Assembly (NCBI GenBank): GCA_961205875.1
Contig: OY540813.1
Coordinates: forward strand, 35,249,001-35,313,000
DNA: 64,000 nt
Direction: 5' to 3'
From: Sialis fuliginosa
Taxonomy: Eukaryota; Arthropoda; Insecta; Megaloptera; Sialidae
Shown: positions 12,201-25,837 of the stretch, one piece after another
Numbering within the stretch: the first letter of the stretch is position 1
Layout: each line of letters opens with the position of its first letter
Made by a program: the position numbers and the translations under genes
The notes under the pieces: generated by a model
Seen by the model: the letters and a program-made list of their open reading frames with translations, nothing else
The model's database searches: none
Told to the model about the DNA's origin: nothing

Positions 12201-13734
12201 GCTTTGGACGTTTTCCTTGATGTGAAGCGAATCGCATTTTCTATACATAACAAACAGTTGCGGGTTCCCAAAAATATCTACATAAATAATAATAAATTAC
12301 ATTTTTGGGAAATTCCCGGAACTGTTTGTTTCATTTATGTAATATGTGCATGTAAGAAAGAGACAAAGACAATTATAAGTCGAGGATTACCTGTATATTT
12401 GTTTACGATGCGTTTTCAACTCTTGTCGTATGAAAATATATTGCATACTAAATACATATTATGACATTTGTTTCTGATATGACAACGACAAAAAATTATT
12501 TTATGACTTCTGGTACATGTATTGTATTACATCATGTACTTACATGATTTGAACATTTTATGAATATTAAAAATAATTTCATTTTTGGTTTTTCTGCTCG
12601 TGTCTTTCAAAAATTCATCAATGTGTCTATATAAATACATTATTAGCTCTTGTAGATACTCGTACACCCTTTGTACAATTAATTAATTAATTACAATCAA
12701 ATATAGGTCTTGTCAATTGAATGAAGCTTTCGTAACAATTTGCAATAAATCAACATCTTGTTTTAATTTTGTAAATGTACATTTTAGGTTAGTACATTGG
12801 GTAAAGATGACAGATATACAGTTTCAAACAACAATTAAAATAATATCATTTAAAATTACAATGTTAATTTGAAATTATATAAATTCTTCTGATATTTATG
12901 ATTACAAATAAATATAATAAAATACCTATACCTATGAAAGTAAAAATATTGATAATTCAATGACTTAAGATTTAAAAAATGTCATTATATACCTACTTAA
13001 TTTTTATTTGTACCGGGAACACATATCTATCGCCGAATGTTGGTCGAATTGTGTCCGAATGCTGTAATTATTTGTCTTCAATTTTTTTGTCAAATTTATT
13101 TATGAAAATTAAATTATTTATTACATTAGAGTTGTGCATATTTTTTCGTTCGTTATGCTCTTTATATTTCTTTTTTGTTATATTTTATTGTTCACTTCAA
13201 AATTTTAAATGGCCACTGACATTTAAAATTTTTAAAAATAATCAATAAAATATAATGTATCCATAGTTACGACATTTGCAATTAATTTAGTAAATGCTTA
13301 AAGCGCATTATATGTAAACGTATTTTGTTTATTTTCTCCTCTTTAACATATCTTTTTCAAAAATCAGACACGGGTTCATGGTTGCCAATTAACCAAAGTA
13401 TTTGAAAAAAATTAAAAAAATCTAATATCGGTTTTCGTTTTGATACTTTTTTACATCAAAACTTTTTTTTTCATTTTTTTTAAATCTGAAATTTGAACCT
13501 TACATTATATCACCCAAGGAATATAGAAAAAATTATAAAAAAATTCTAACTTTTTTTTTGAAAAATTGGGGGCCCCTTGTCACCCCATTTATGAACTTTT
13601 TCAAAAAAGGCCCACTAGTTGTTATTTTTTACCCCCAAGGAATATATATACCAAATTTCAAGGTTCTCCGATGAGTGGAAATGGTCAAAAAAATGATTAT
13701 CAGTGAGTCAGGGCACTTCATTATATATAGTAGA

Positions 13735-14013
13735 TATCAGGGCTGGAAATAACCAATCAAACTGATTAATTTATTAATTATCAAGAGAATCTTTATTGAA
13801 ATCATACACAAAATAAATGTATTTTTAATAAAAAATATCAGTAACTCAATTACCCGGCCGCTACCAATTTACATAATTTGAGCCAGAAGTTTATATCACA
13901 GAGAAAAGAATAAAAAAAAAAACAGTCTCATAATTAACTTTTTTTAAAGTATAAAAACTTGGAAAATGCATTTATTATTATCAATACTTCAAAAATGATC
14001 ATTATATACATTA
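13735..14013. other. Relic of an H2B downstream flank
   Basis: Sequence from about 13790 matches 3150-3350, including ATTACCCGGCCGCTA. The H2B gene itself is absent. It separates two Helitron-like copies. Confidence 0.65.
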
Positions 14014-17000
14014 CTAGCTGCTACCCGCGACTTCGCTCGCGTGGATTTCGAAACCCTTCATATGTGACAGGGGGTAAAATATTAAATTTATCTTATTTTT
14101 AGTTTTCTTTAATTATACAAAATCGTAAATGTGTCGGCTCCTATGCGAGATAGAGGGGTTTTTCCGCCCTAAAACCCCCGTGGTATTTTTCCCGCTGGAT
14201 CGAATAAAACCACTTACAACCCTTCATATGTAACGGGTAAAATATTAATTACTAAAAAAAATTTAAAATTTTCCTCCCCCTTGCAATTCCTTAGGGGTTG
14301 AATTTTCGAGATATGAAATAGCCTTAATCCGTCCTTGGGATGTAAGCCATCTCACTGCCAAATTTCATCAAAATCGGTAAAGCAGTTTAGTCGTGAACAG
14401 GTAACAAATAGACAGACTGAGAGATACACTTTCGCATTTATAATATAAGTCGCGACTCCTATGTAAGATAAGGGGTTGTTTTGTCCCCCTAATAATCCCT
14501 CTTCCGTAGTATTTTTGCCCGCCAGATCGAATGTAATCAATTACAACTCTTCATATGTGACAGGGGGTAAAATATTAAATTTTTCTTATTTTTAGTTTTC
14601 TTTCATTATACAAAATCGTAAATATCTCGGCTCCTATGCGAGATAGAGGGTTGTTTTGCCCCCTAAAACCTACGCCCCCGTGGTATTTTTCCCGCCGGAT
14701 CGAATAAAACCACTTACAACCCTTCATATGTATCGGGGGGTAAAATAATAATTACTAAAAAAAATTAAAAAATTTCCACCCCCTTGCAATTTCTTAGGGG
14801 TTGAATTTTTAAGATACGAAATAGCCTATGTCCGTCCTCGGGATGCAAGCTATCTCACTGCCAAATTTCATCAAAATCGGTAAAGCGGTTTAGCCGTGAA
14901 AAGGTAACAAACAGAAAACAGACAGACAAACACACTTTCGCATTTATAATATTAGTATGGATATCGTAAAATGTCCAAATATTACTTTACTTAATATTTT
15001 ATTAACTAATTAAAATTTGAACAATAAAACTTAAATTTTTCGAAAAATTGTTCATTCGAAGAATTTTGATTTGAAAAATTGTGATTCGAAAAATTGTGTT
15101 TCGAAAAATTTACACCAAACCTAATAATTAATTTCGATATTTTACCTTTCATAGAAGTGAAATGTTTCTTCATATTTAAATTTTCAATCAATATAGGCAT
15201 TTCAAAATATTTAATTGTTAATATGTGTCAAAAATCATTTAATTGTTCGACAAAATATTTTAAAGAGACATAATCATAGTAACCTAAATTAATAAAATAA
15301 AATATTGAAACCGTAAATTATAAAATTCCGTATTCCATGGCTAGGTACTATGTTTTTATATACCTAAATTATAACATACCTGGTTAAATTATTTCTATAT
15401 CGTCCCCTCCAAGGCAAAGTATCGTAAGATACACTTTTTGCGAAATTGAGTTATCGATTCTAAAAATCTCATATATAAGCGACAAAATTCTCTTTTCCGC
15501 TAAAAAATCTGTTAAAACTTTTATCGTATTCCTCCAGACAATGTATTCTAAGCACCGATATCTGTTTATGAAATATCGTAACCAACAATAATATAGTATC
15601 GTAACCAGTGACGTAGCTAGCCCTGAGTGGATCCTGACTGGCCTATATGGTAGGTACTTTACCGCGACGGAATAATATAGTGCTGTGACGGAGTGCTTTC
15701 TTATTTATTCATTAGAGCTGGGCTTTTATCAATTTTAATTTTATTAATTTTAAGATATTTTAGAAAAATCGTACCTGTTAAAACTTTATTGCACAAACTA
15801 AATATGGTTTCTCTATGAGGTTTTTTCAATATATTTTTTACCCTCAATAACTCAATTTGGTTGATATTGAAGTATGATGTAGAACAGTGCTTCCTAAACT
15901 TTTCCTACGACAGAACACTTCACAAATCCTGAAATTTTAATGGAACGTCTTGGTTATTTTGTAAGTAATATATAAAATAAGGAAAAAAGTAAATTTAAAT
16001 CAGTCAAGCATGTTTGAACTTCTCGCAGCATTTAAAAACATTGAATATTAACTTTGATATTTTTTACGCTTAAACTGATAAGACATACGTTATATATCGT
16101 AGTACAGGTATTCCTCGACTTACAACCGAGATAGGTTTCTAAACATCGATCGTAAATAGAATAAGTTGTAAGTTAACACGTACAATATGTACATATTTTT
16201 GCTTTGGACGTTTTCCTTGATGTGAAGCGAATCGCATTTTCTATACATAACAGTTGCGGGTTCCCAAAAATAGCTACATAAATAATAATAAATTACATTT
16301 TTGGGAAATTCCCGGAACTGTTTGTTTCATTTATGTAATATGTGCATGTAAGAAAGAGACAAAGACAATTATAAGTCGAGGATTACCTGTATATTTGTTT
16401 ACGATGCGTTTTCAACTCTTGTCGTATGAAAATATATTGCATACTAAATACATATTATGACATTTGTTTCTGATATGACAACGACAAAAAATTATTTTAT
16501 GACTTCTGGTACATGTATTGTATTACATCATGTACTTACATGATTTGAACATTTTATGAATATTAAAAATAATTTCATTTTTTGTTTTTCTGCTCGTGTC
16601 TTTCAAAAATTCATCAATGTGTCTATATAAATACATTATTAGCTCTTGTAGATACTCGTACACCCTTTGTACAATTAATTAATTAATTACAATCAAATAT
16701 AGGTCTTGTCAATTGAATGAAGCTTTCGTAACAATTTGCAATAAATCAACATCTTGTTTTAATTTTGTAAATGTACATTTTAGGTTAAAGATGACAGATA
16801 TACATTTTCAAACAACAATTAAAATAATATCATTTAAAATTACAATGTTAATTTGAAATTATATAAATTCTTCTGATATTTATGATTACAAATAAATATA
16901 ATAAAATACCTATAACTATGAAAGTAAAAATATTGATAATTCAATGACTTAAGATTTAAAAAATGTCATTATATACCTACTTAATTTTTATTTGTACCGG

Positions 17001-17719
17001 GAACACATATCTATCGCCGAATGTTGGTCGAATTGTGTCCGAATGCTGTAATTGTTTGTCTTCAATTTTTTTGTCAAATTTATTTATGAAAATTTAAATT
17101 ATTTATTACATTAGAGTTGTGCATATTTTTTCGTTCGTTATGTTCTTTATATTTCTTTTTTGTTATATTTTATTGTTCACTTCAAAATTTTAAATGGCCA
17201 CTGACATTTAAAATTTTTAAAAATAATCAATAAAATATAATGTATCCATAGTTACGACATTTGCAATTAATTTAGTAAATGCTTAAAGCGCATTATATGT
17301 AAACGTATTTTGTTTATTTTCTCCTCTTTAACATATCTTTTTCAAAAATCAGACACGGGTTCATGGTTGCCAATTAACCAAAGTATTTGAAAAAAATTAA
17401 AAAAATCTAATATCGGTTTTCGTTTTGATACTTTTTTACATCAAAACTTTTTTTTTCATTTTTTTTAAATCTGAAATTTGAACCTTACATTATATCACCC
17501 AAGGAATATAGAAAAAATTATAAAAAAATTCTAACTTTTTTTTTGAAAAATTGGGGGCCCCTTGTCACCCCATTTATGAACTTTTTCAAAAAAGGCCCAC
17601 TAGTTGTTATTTTTTACCCCCAAGGAATATATATACCAAATTTCAAGGTTCTCCGATGAGTGGAAATGGTCAAAAAAATGATTATCAGTGAGTCAGGGCA
17701 CTTCATTATATATAGTAGA
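14014..17719 (-). mobile_element. Helitron-like element, copy 2 (3.7 kb)
   Basis: Same termini as copy 1: minus-strand TCTACTATATATAATG starts at 17719 and CTAG ends at 14014. The host bases are A and T. It lacks the 0.8-kb insertion of copy 1. The inner 5' TC end lies at 14961. Near-identity over the full length suggests recent amplification or segmental duplication; different left flanks favour transposition. No coding capacity. Confidence 0.8.
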
Positions 17720-17818
17720 TAAATGTAAATAATACAGAATAGCATAAAACCACTGTTACTTTTCTTAAATTTTGCTCTATAAAAAACCGTATTGGTGCTT
17801 AATGAAAGTCAAAGTTTA

Positions 17819-17980
17819 TTTAGAACTTGTGTATTTAGTGATAACCTTGGTTCTGTCAGTGACGGTGTGTTTCGCGACTTCACAGTCTGAACCTCCCGAC
17901 TAGTGATTGTAGAACAATGCAGAAGCAATGCTTTCGAAAATGTAGACAAAACTGTTCATGATGCTCAAGGCTTTGAACCA
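17819..17980 (-). pseudogene. H2B pseudogene 1
   Basis: The minus strand matches the C-terminal half of H2B: GAACTTGTGTATTTAGTGA covers the TKYTSS end, and CCCGACTAGTGATTGTAGAA covers the ITSR region. It has small internal deletions, frame shifts and loss of the 5' half after the CTTTGAACCAAATTT junction. The stem-loop at about 17772-17790 is decayed on one arm (CTCTATAAAAAACCG). Confidence 0.9.
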
Positions 17981-18299
17981 AATTTTAGATATAATGGTAG
18001 TACAGAATGCGCGGTCCATGACTTTGTCATACACATTGTAAATGTACTTTTAACTCTATAGATATACCAAAAATTGATATACATATATCTACCAAACCGG
18101 TTATTTTTTAACAGCTGGTAATTTAACTGAAAAATATATTAATTTTATCAATTAATGCAAAGGGAAGGTAAAAAAAAAACTCCAAGAAAACAAGAAATTA
18201 TATTTTTCACTAAAATTTTTATACACAATATGAAAAATGGTAGTAATAGCAATTTAAATTTTAACATACCTTAACACACATTTTTATACCGGTCAATCT

Positions 18300-18425
18300 G
18301 TCCGGTTGGCATATCTAGTGTTTATAACAAATTATCAGCAACTTAATTACCCGACGGCTACCAGTTAAATAATTTCAGCCAAAAGTTTTTATTACAGAAA
18401 AAGTTAGCGATGAATAAAAAAAAAT
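18300..18425. repeat. Degraded H2B downstream flank
   Basis: TCAGCAACTTAATTACCCG and neighbouring sequence match 3185-3270. It lies between the two H2B pseudogenes. Confidence 0.65.
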
Positions 18426-18443
18426 AAAAAAACGGTCGTGACA

Positions 18444-18582
18444 TCACCGGACAATAACAGTATGAATCTCCAAACTAGTGATTGTAGAACGCTTGTTGTC
18501 GTGAACGAGACGAGTAGATTCGGTCGCAATCCAGTCAAAAATGTCATTGACAAAACTGTTTATGATGCTCATTTCTTTGAAC
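18444..18582 (-). pseudogene. H2B pseudogene 2
   Basis: A minus-strand match to the middle of H2B, including CTAGTGATTGTAGAACGC and CATTGACAAAACTGTTTATG. The reading frame is broken and the N-terminal part is lost. It ends at the same CTTTGAACCAAATTT junction as pseudogene 1, so both derive from one truncated ancestor. Confidence 0.9.
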
Positions 18583-18664
18583 CAAATTTACATCTGGCGA
18601 AGATTTTTTTCTAAATATTGAACATATAACGTATCTATAGTTAACTCTCTTTTGATATAAGTTT

Positions 18665-18681
18665 GGCCCTTAAACAGGGCC
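18665..18681 (-). terminator. Histone 3' stem-loop of H4 (unit B), 17 nt
   Basis: Minus-strand GGCCCT-GTTTA-AGGGCC has a 5-nt loop. AAAAGAGAG follows. Confidence 0.9.
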
Positions 18682-18717
18682 GTTTGTCAGTTATACATAA
18701 TTCAAATCATATTACGT

Positions 18718-19699
<982 letters not shown>

Positions 19700-19719
19700 A
19701 TTACTACTTGACAAACAAC

Positions 19720-19736
19720 GGCCCTAATTAAGGGCC
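19720..19736 (+). terminator. Histone 3' stem-loop of H3 (unit B), 17 nt
   Basis: GGCCCT-AATTA-AGGGCC, perfect 6-bp stem and 5-nt loop, followed by AAAAAAGAG. Confidence 0.9.
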
Positions 19737-20645
19737 AAAATTTTATCAAAAAAGAGATAATACTATTTACAAGCTAAAGAAATACATTATTTAATCTCTT
19801 ATAACATAATAAAAATATTGTTCAGTACATTTATTTAGTGTATTGTCCTGTTTTTAAAATTATTATATTTGCTGCCTGAAATTGGCTTTCGTAAATGAAT
19901 AAAAATTATATATTCTTCTTAATTTGAACAATTAATAAAGAATTATTATTACCCAATGTTTTCACATCGGAGCCCTATTTATCGTGAAAAAACTCACTAT
20001 TTGACTTAAAAACAACACAATACCGTGGAAAATATATTCAAATTATAAATAATGTTCTATTTTGTTTACTTATTTGTATTATTTATTACCAACTTTTAGA
20101 AGATATTTTATGACATAATTGTAATGTATTACACGTGAACATTATAAACAACATAATCTCACTCTAGCACTGGCTGTACCGAGTTCGGTGAGAAAAATTA
20201 ATTGTAATGTTTGTTACTTTTGTTATGAACATAATAAAAAGGTAGTAAGGGTTGACTATGGGGATGGTGAAGGCCAATAATTATACAATATACATAATGT
20301 CTACATTTTTTAATTCGGTTCAGATAGTCAGTAAAAGTCAGTATTTTTAGATTTCTGTGTCAGTAAAATCAGTATTTTTGAACTTGTTTCGACCCCTGAA
20401 ATTAATATAATCATACCTTAGTTCTATAATCCTAATATGAAGGTGGCATTTCAATCTAAAAAAAAATTACATCAAAATTTTACAATTTTTTTTAAATAAC
20501 AAATTGTATGCAATGGTAAATTAGTATAAAAAGGTATTTCTGCGATTTAAAAAAAATTGCATAAGCTCATATCGTTATTTTTTTAAGATGTTCATGACGG
20601 CTGGGTGTGTAATGTTTTTTTTTCTATTTTTATTATTTGCACATT
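19737..20645. other. H3 downstream spacer, diverged copy
   Basis: No gene. Recognisable but degraded similarity to 6490-7380, such as ATGAAGGTGGCATTTCAATC against ATGAAAGTGGCATTTAAATC. The ORF at 20588-20881 begins here but runs into the foldback arm and has no domain. Confidence 0.65.
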
Positions 20646-22427
20646 TATATATGAGCATTTCCAGTAGTTTTTTAAAAAACAGGGCGCACGTATGTCACCG
20701 ATTTTGCTCCCAATTTTTTTTCTCAAAGTACATATCAAAAAAACATGTTTTCCAAAATATTTTCCCCCCGCCCCCTTTTTTGACCGAATTACGATTTTTT
20801 AAACTTTTGAAATCGAGCGAAATTAGACTTTTTTCGATAGTACCTTATTTTTCAAAATGTCCCTTATTATGCATGTTATAGGGCTCATTTTCTTCATTTT
20901 TTGTTGATCTATCATTTGAAATCGGTTTCAGAGCCGAATATTCAATTTTGGCCGAATGCGGTACCAAAACATTAAGTTTGATTTTTTGTAAAAATAGTCA
21001 ATTTTGAAATTGCCGCCAAATATTTTGGTTTCAACCAAAATACTTCCGGTATAGGTCATTTTATTCTATTTCTTATGTAGTTTCCAAATATTTATACATT
21101 TTTTAATTTGGTCAAAAACTTTTAAAGTTACACTTGTTTTTAGATGTCTTATTTTCCAAAAAACGCTATATTCACACCATTAAAACTTTTTTCTCTATAC
21201 TCCAAATTGCACCGAATTTTGGCAAAAGTTTCCTTCCTTTATCCTTAAAACAACTCTCAACAAACATTTTTTCATATTGAGCTCCTAAGTGAGATATAAT
21301 TTTTATAACACACCTAATTACACGTGTATTAAAGATAAGAATTTTCAGTGTTTCTGAAATATCGGGGCTCCTGATAATCGAATAAAAAATATACCATTTA
21401 ATTCGTTATGAAATTCCCTACAAATCTACATAAGTTTAATTTTTTAATTACAAAACCTATAAAAAAATAAAAGCCGAGCGAGTGCAAGCGAACCAGTCTT
21501 AAAAATCGTACATATTAAACAACGAAGTTATGAGACACTATTCATTACATTTAAAGTTGTTATTAAATAAATACGAAATCGATGTACAAAGTTTTTATTT
21601 ATTTGTAGGTTTTGTAATTAATCTAAAAAAATTAAACTTATGTAGATTTGTAGGGAATTTCATAACGAATTAAATGGTATATTTTTTATTCGATTATCAG
21701 GAGTCCCGATATTTCAGAAACACTGAAAATTCTTATCTTTAATACACGTGTAATTAGGTGTTTTATAAAAATTATATCTCACTTAGGAGCTCAATATGAA
21801 AAAATGTTTTTTGAGGGTTGTGTTAAGGATAAAGGAAGGAAACTTTTGCCAAAATTCGGTGCAATTTGGAGTATAGAGAAAAAAGTTTTAATGGTGTGAA
21901 TATAGCGTTTTTTGGAAAATAAGACATCTAAAAACAAGTGTAACTTTAAAAGTTTTTGACCAAATTAAAAAATGTATAAATATTTGGAAACTACATAAGA
22001 AATAGAATAAAATGACCTATACCGGAAGTATTTTGGTTGAAACCAAAATATTTGGCGGCAATTTCAAAATTGACTATTTTTACAAAAAATCAAACTTAAT
22101 GTTTTGGTACCGCATTCGGCCAAAATTGAATATTCGGCTCTGAAACCGATTTCAAATGATAGATCAACAAAAAATGAAGAAAATGAGCCCTATAACATGC
22201 ATAATAAGGGACATTTTGAAAAATAAGGTACTATCGAAAAAAGTCTAATTTCGCTCGATTTCAAAAGTTTAAAAAATCGTAATTCGGTCAAAAAAAGGGG
22301 CGGGGGGAAAAGATTTTGGGAAACATGTTTTTTTGATATGTACTTTGAGAAAAAAAAATTGGGAACAAAATCGGTGACATACGTGCGCCCTGTTTTTTTA
22401 AAAACTACTGGAAATGCTCATATATAT
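20646..22427. mobile_element. Foldback element, 1.78 kb
   Basis: Two nearly identical inverted arms of about 830 bp (about 20646-21472 and 21590-22427) flank a loop of about 120 bp. The outer ends read TATATATGAGCATTTCCAG and its complement. Landmarks GGGCGCACGTATGTCACCG and CGGTGACATACGTGCGCCC mirror each other. No transposase. Units A, C and D lack it in the H3-H1 interval, so it inserted after the unit was duplicated. Confidence 0.88.
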
Positions 22428-22662
22428 GTATATATACAGAGTTGGGGGGACATAATAATTATGAATATTAAACAAAATATATTGTTACATTGATATTTAC
22501 ACAAAATTGGGTATGTTTAAATATAAAACACATGTATGTGTACGTCGTTAAATATGTATATATAGGTTTTTATTTATTTAATCTATACGTTACCAAAAGA
22601 ATAAAACCATATTATTTATAAATAATAGTGTGAACATTTATCATATAAATATAGGTGTATAT

Positions 22663-23679
22663 TAGGGTGTGCCAAAAAAATCAACAAATTTTTTTTTTCA
22701 AAAAGTTCTTGAAATTTCGTTAGAAGATATCAAAATAAAAATTCAGTCAAAATTTAAGCCCTTAATATCAATATTTAGAGGTCGCGAACTGAATTTTTCG
22801 ATTTTTCATTTAATTAACACGGAAAAAAAATTTCTAGAAAGTTTGGATTTTTATTTCTCTCGATTGAACGAACTCCATCGAACGAACAATCAATATTCTT
22901 ACAGGAAATTGAACGCTGAATAAAAAAGGTCTCTTATCATTTTTTGAAAAATTCAATCCTCCGAAAGTTATTCAAGGTTGAAGTTGAGCTTATTGCAAAT
23001 TTGTGGATTATTTCACTTTTACGGTAAATTTATTATTGTTTAGAGGAAAATTGTTATTGATTTTTAAAAAATATCCGATTCCGACAACATAGAATATCGA
23101 AATTGATAATTAGTTTAAAAAAATAAAAAAAATAATGGGACTTTCAAGTATATTTTTTCTTCATTGTTGTTTTAAATATCAAAATTTTTTTACCAAATGT
23201 ATGTTAGCTGATTGATTATTTTTTTTATTTTTTTAAACTAGTTATCAATTTCGATATTCTATGTTGTCGGAATCGGATATTTTTTAAAAATCAATAACAA
23301 TTTTCCTCTAAACAATAATAAATTTACCGTAAAAGTGAAATAATCCACAAATTTGCAATAAGCTCAACTTCAACCTTGAATAACTTTCGGAGGATTGAAT
23401 TTTTCAAAAAATGATAAGAGACCTTTTTTATTCAGCGTTCAATTTCCTGTAAGAATATTGATTGTTCGTTCGATGGAGTTCGTTCAATCGAGAGAAATAA
23501 AAATCCAAACTTTCTAGGAATTTTTTTCCGTGTTAATTAAATAAAAAATTCAGTTCGCGACCTCTAAATATTGATATTAAGGGCTCAAATTTTGACTGAA
23601 TTTTTATTTTGATATCTTCTAACGAAATTTCAAGAACTTTTTGAAAAAAAAAATTTGTTGATTTTTTTGGCACACCCTA
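22663..23679. mobile_element. hAT-type foldback element, 1.0 kb, with 8-bp TSD
   Basis: The ends are TAGGGTGTGCC and GGCACACCCTA, and the arms are almost perfect inverted repeats of about 490 bp. The target duplication GTGTATAT is exact (22655-22662 and 23680-23687). The paralogous region at about 55995-56012 (ATAGGTGTATATATATATAC) is the empty site. An 84-codon ORF inside is a chance reading of one arm. Superfamily from TSD length and TIR. Confidence 0.93.
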
Positions 23680-23687
23680 GTGTATAT

Positions 23688-24621
23688 ATATATACTACAT
23701 CGCTGAAACATTTGAATAGCCTTACATTAAATCTGCGCGTGAACGCTTTCGATCAATTTTCATTAAAATAATTGTAAGTATTGACTCCCAAACAGGATGA
23801 TTACTAAAACATATTTAACCCGCTTACAAAAAACGGTGCGTATGTATGCATTGTAATAAGTGAATAAAAATTAAGGATATTATTCTAAGGTTTAATCATA
23901 ATATAATGTTATACAGTTCACATTTTTAATTTTGAATATTTAAATTAAAATTCCATAATGAAATATACAAAATATTAAAAAATAGATGTTAACAATATAT
24001 ATATTAACAAAAAATAGTTATTTGAAATAAAAAATTAGTTTTAAATTGCTCATATATTTTTCTATTGCTTGGTATGGTAACATTTAGCACAAATTCTGTC
24101 CGTTCGACCGGTTGGTTTTTAAAACGTCAGTGTATCCAATATTATCGTTTATCGAGTACGATCTTTATAATTTAGTAATAGTATACATCTGTTCTTGATA
24201 TAATACATGTCTAATCAGATATATTTACTGGGAATTTTTAGTAAGATGTGAAAAAGTCGAGTTGTAGCGAATACAAACACGTATGTAAGGGTATTAATGG
24301 TAGTTAGCATTGAAAATAAATCACTAATTACTATATTATTGATTTCAACGTATAATACTGTTTGTAGTGATCAATCTAGAACCAATATTTAAACATTGTA
24401 TTTAATATATATTTTTTAAATCAATAGAAAGTATGCCGTATAAAGTCAATGACGAGCACCAAAAAACGATTTCTATAAACGGCTGTTTCTCTACATGGTT
24501 CTGATGAATATATGACGTTCTGTGACTGGTCTATGTTATAACCATTGTGTATTTACATTTTGTGTGTGAATATACTCGTTTGATATATATCAATTACGTT
24601 TGTTGAACATTCTCATTTTCA
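23688..24621 (+). promoter_or_regulatory. H1 upstream region, unit B
   Basis: The long form (about 900 bp), starting with CGCTGAAACATTTGAATAGC and TAAATCTGCGCGTGAACGC. It then has GGTATGGTAACATTTAGCAC, AAAACGTCAGTGTATCCAAT, ACTGGGAATTTTTAGTAAG and TGACGTTCTGTGACTGGTC about 90 bp before the start codon. It agrees with the unit D region; unit A and C H1 genes have a diverged shorter form. Confidence 0.7.
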
Positions 24622-25260
24622 ATGTCTGAAACAAATCAACCATCTACCGATACGGCTCCTGCCGTTGTTCCGGCTAGTACTCCTAAAAAAGCGAAAAAGA
24701 CTGCCGCCAAAAAACCAACTCATCCAAAAACATCTGACATGGTGAACAGCGCGATCACGGATCTTAAGGAACGTGGAGGTTCTTCACTTCAGGCTGTTAA
24801 AAAATACATCGCTGCCAATTACAAAGTTGATGCTGAAAAACTTGCACCATTTATAAGAAAATACTTGAAAGCCGCGGTCACCAGCGGTGCTCTTGTGCAG
24901 ACAAAGGGCAAAGGAGCGTCCGGTTCATTCAAATTAGCCGTCGCATCTTCGAAAAATACTAGCGGTACCGTTGCCAAGAAACCAAAAGCTAAACGTGCTG
25001 CTTCTGGTTCCACTGCTGCTAAAAAACCAGTAAAGAAAACCCCAGCTGCAAAAACAGTTGTCGCAAAATCAAAGAAACCCACAACACCTACGAAAAAAAC
25101 ACCAGCTGTAGCTGCTAAAAAAGCTGTATCTAAAAAGGCTAAACCAAGTACTCCGTCGAAAGCGAAGAAAGCTACAAAATCACCGAAGAAAATAATAACA
25201 CCTAAACCTAAAAAGGCTACAGCAGCAAAGACTACAAAGAAATCTCCGAGAAAGAAATAA
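24622..25260 (+). CDS. H1: Linker histone H1, unit B
   Basis: 212 residues. The only copy starting MSETNQ instead of MAET. The winged-helix H15 domain lies at about 31-109 ([20 protein letters not shown] to [11 protein letters not shown]), with a unique Thr in NSAITDL where others have Lys or Met. The C-tail is built of KKPxxKTP and [10 protein letters not shown] repeats and ends SPRKK. The tail lacks the KPKKLV segment of the unit C copy. It lies about 5 kb after H3, with its own long upstream region, and H2B in the opposite orientation lies 3.3 kb downstream. Confidence 0.97.
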   Translation: MSETNQPSTDTAPAVVPASTPKKAKKTAAKKPTHPKTSDMVNSAITDLKERGGSSLQAVKKYIAANYKVDAEKLAPFIRKYLKAAVTSGALVQTKGKGASGSFKLAVASSKNTSGTVAKKPKAKRAASGSTAAKKPVKKTPAAKTVVAKSKKPTTPTKKTPAVAAKKAVSKKAKPSTPSKAKKATKSPKKIITPKPKKATAAKTTKKSPRKK

Positions 25261-25305
25261 TTTCCATCTATTTGAATATGACGACGTTATGTATTTTTAA
25301 AAAGT

Positions 25306-25321
25306 TAGCCCACTTGGGCTA
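25306..25321 (+). terminator. Histone 3' stem-loop of H1 (unit B)
   Basis: TAGCCC-ACTT-GGGCTA is a perfect 6-bp stem with a 4-nt loop. A GAAGAG purine run follows. Confidence 0.92.
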
Positions 25322-25469
25322 CAAAACTATTCATGAAGAGTTACTACAAATATCGGTTAATTTTTTAACCTTTTAAATACAGGGTATTGGTCTTATTAAA
25401 AATTGACAGTTAAAAGCACTCATTTAATTATAATATATATAATCTTATATAATTAAATTTAAAAAATAT

Positions 25470-25800
25470 TACATTTTTAGGGTTCCGTAGAAAAATATGA
25501 ACCCTTATAGTTTCGCTCTGTCAGTCTGTGTATATAATAGATTTTAATTAGTACTTCCAACGAAAATTATAACGAACACTCAAAGAATTTGTAGACCTCT
25601 CCTATAAACTGAAAATGAACATTTTTTTTCACTAACCCCATTGAGTGGGTAATCTATAGGTCTTCTAAAAAATTCGAGAATGTAACTTTTAATTAATTAG
25701 TACTATATAATGAAAATTATAACTCTTTTTTTACAAATTGTAATATATACGGAACCCTATCATGTGCGTGCCCAACACGCACTTTACCGTTTTATTTATT
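25470..25800 (-). mobile_element. GGGTTCCGTA-type insect repeat, minus orientation
   Basis: Bounded by TAGGGTTCCGTAGAAAA on the left and by CCAACACGCACTTTACCG on the right, which is the inverted start of the family. It contains the TATAGTTTCGCTCTGTCAG segment. Non-coding. Confidence 0.7.
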
Positions 25801-25837
25801 TAAATACTTCTTTGTACCTGATAACATTAAAAAAATA

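Larger units (their letters stand above)
9201..13734 (-). mobile_element. Helitron-like element, copy 1 (4.5 kb)
   Basis: Read on the minus strand it begins with TC (TCTACTATATATAATG at 13734) and ends in CTAG at 9204-9201. The end is preceded by the hairpin CGCGA-GCGAAG-TCGCG and 12 nt. The flanking host bases are A and T, as expected for Helitron insertion. It encodes no Rep/helicase, so it is non-autonomous. Copies 2 and 3 (14014 and 49579) share both ends but different left flanks. It is longer than they are because of an insertion at 11394-12200. Confidence 0.8.

Noticed and set aside
22669-22923. 84-residue frame beginning MPKKSTNFFF
   Set aside because: Lies entirely in one arm of the hAT foldback; the mirrored arm shows it is structural, not coding.
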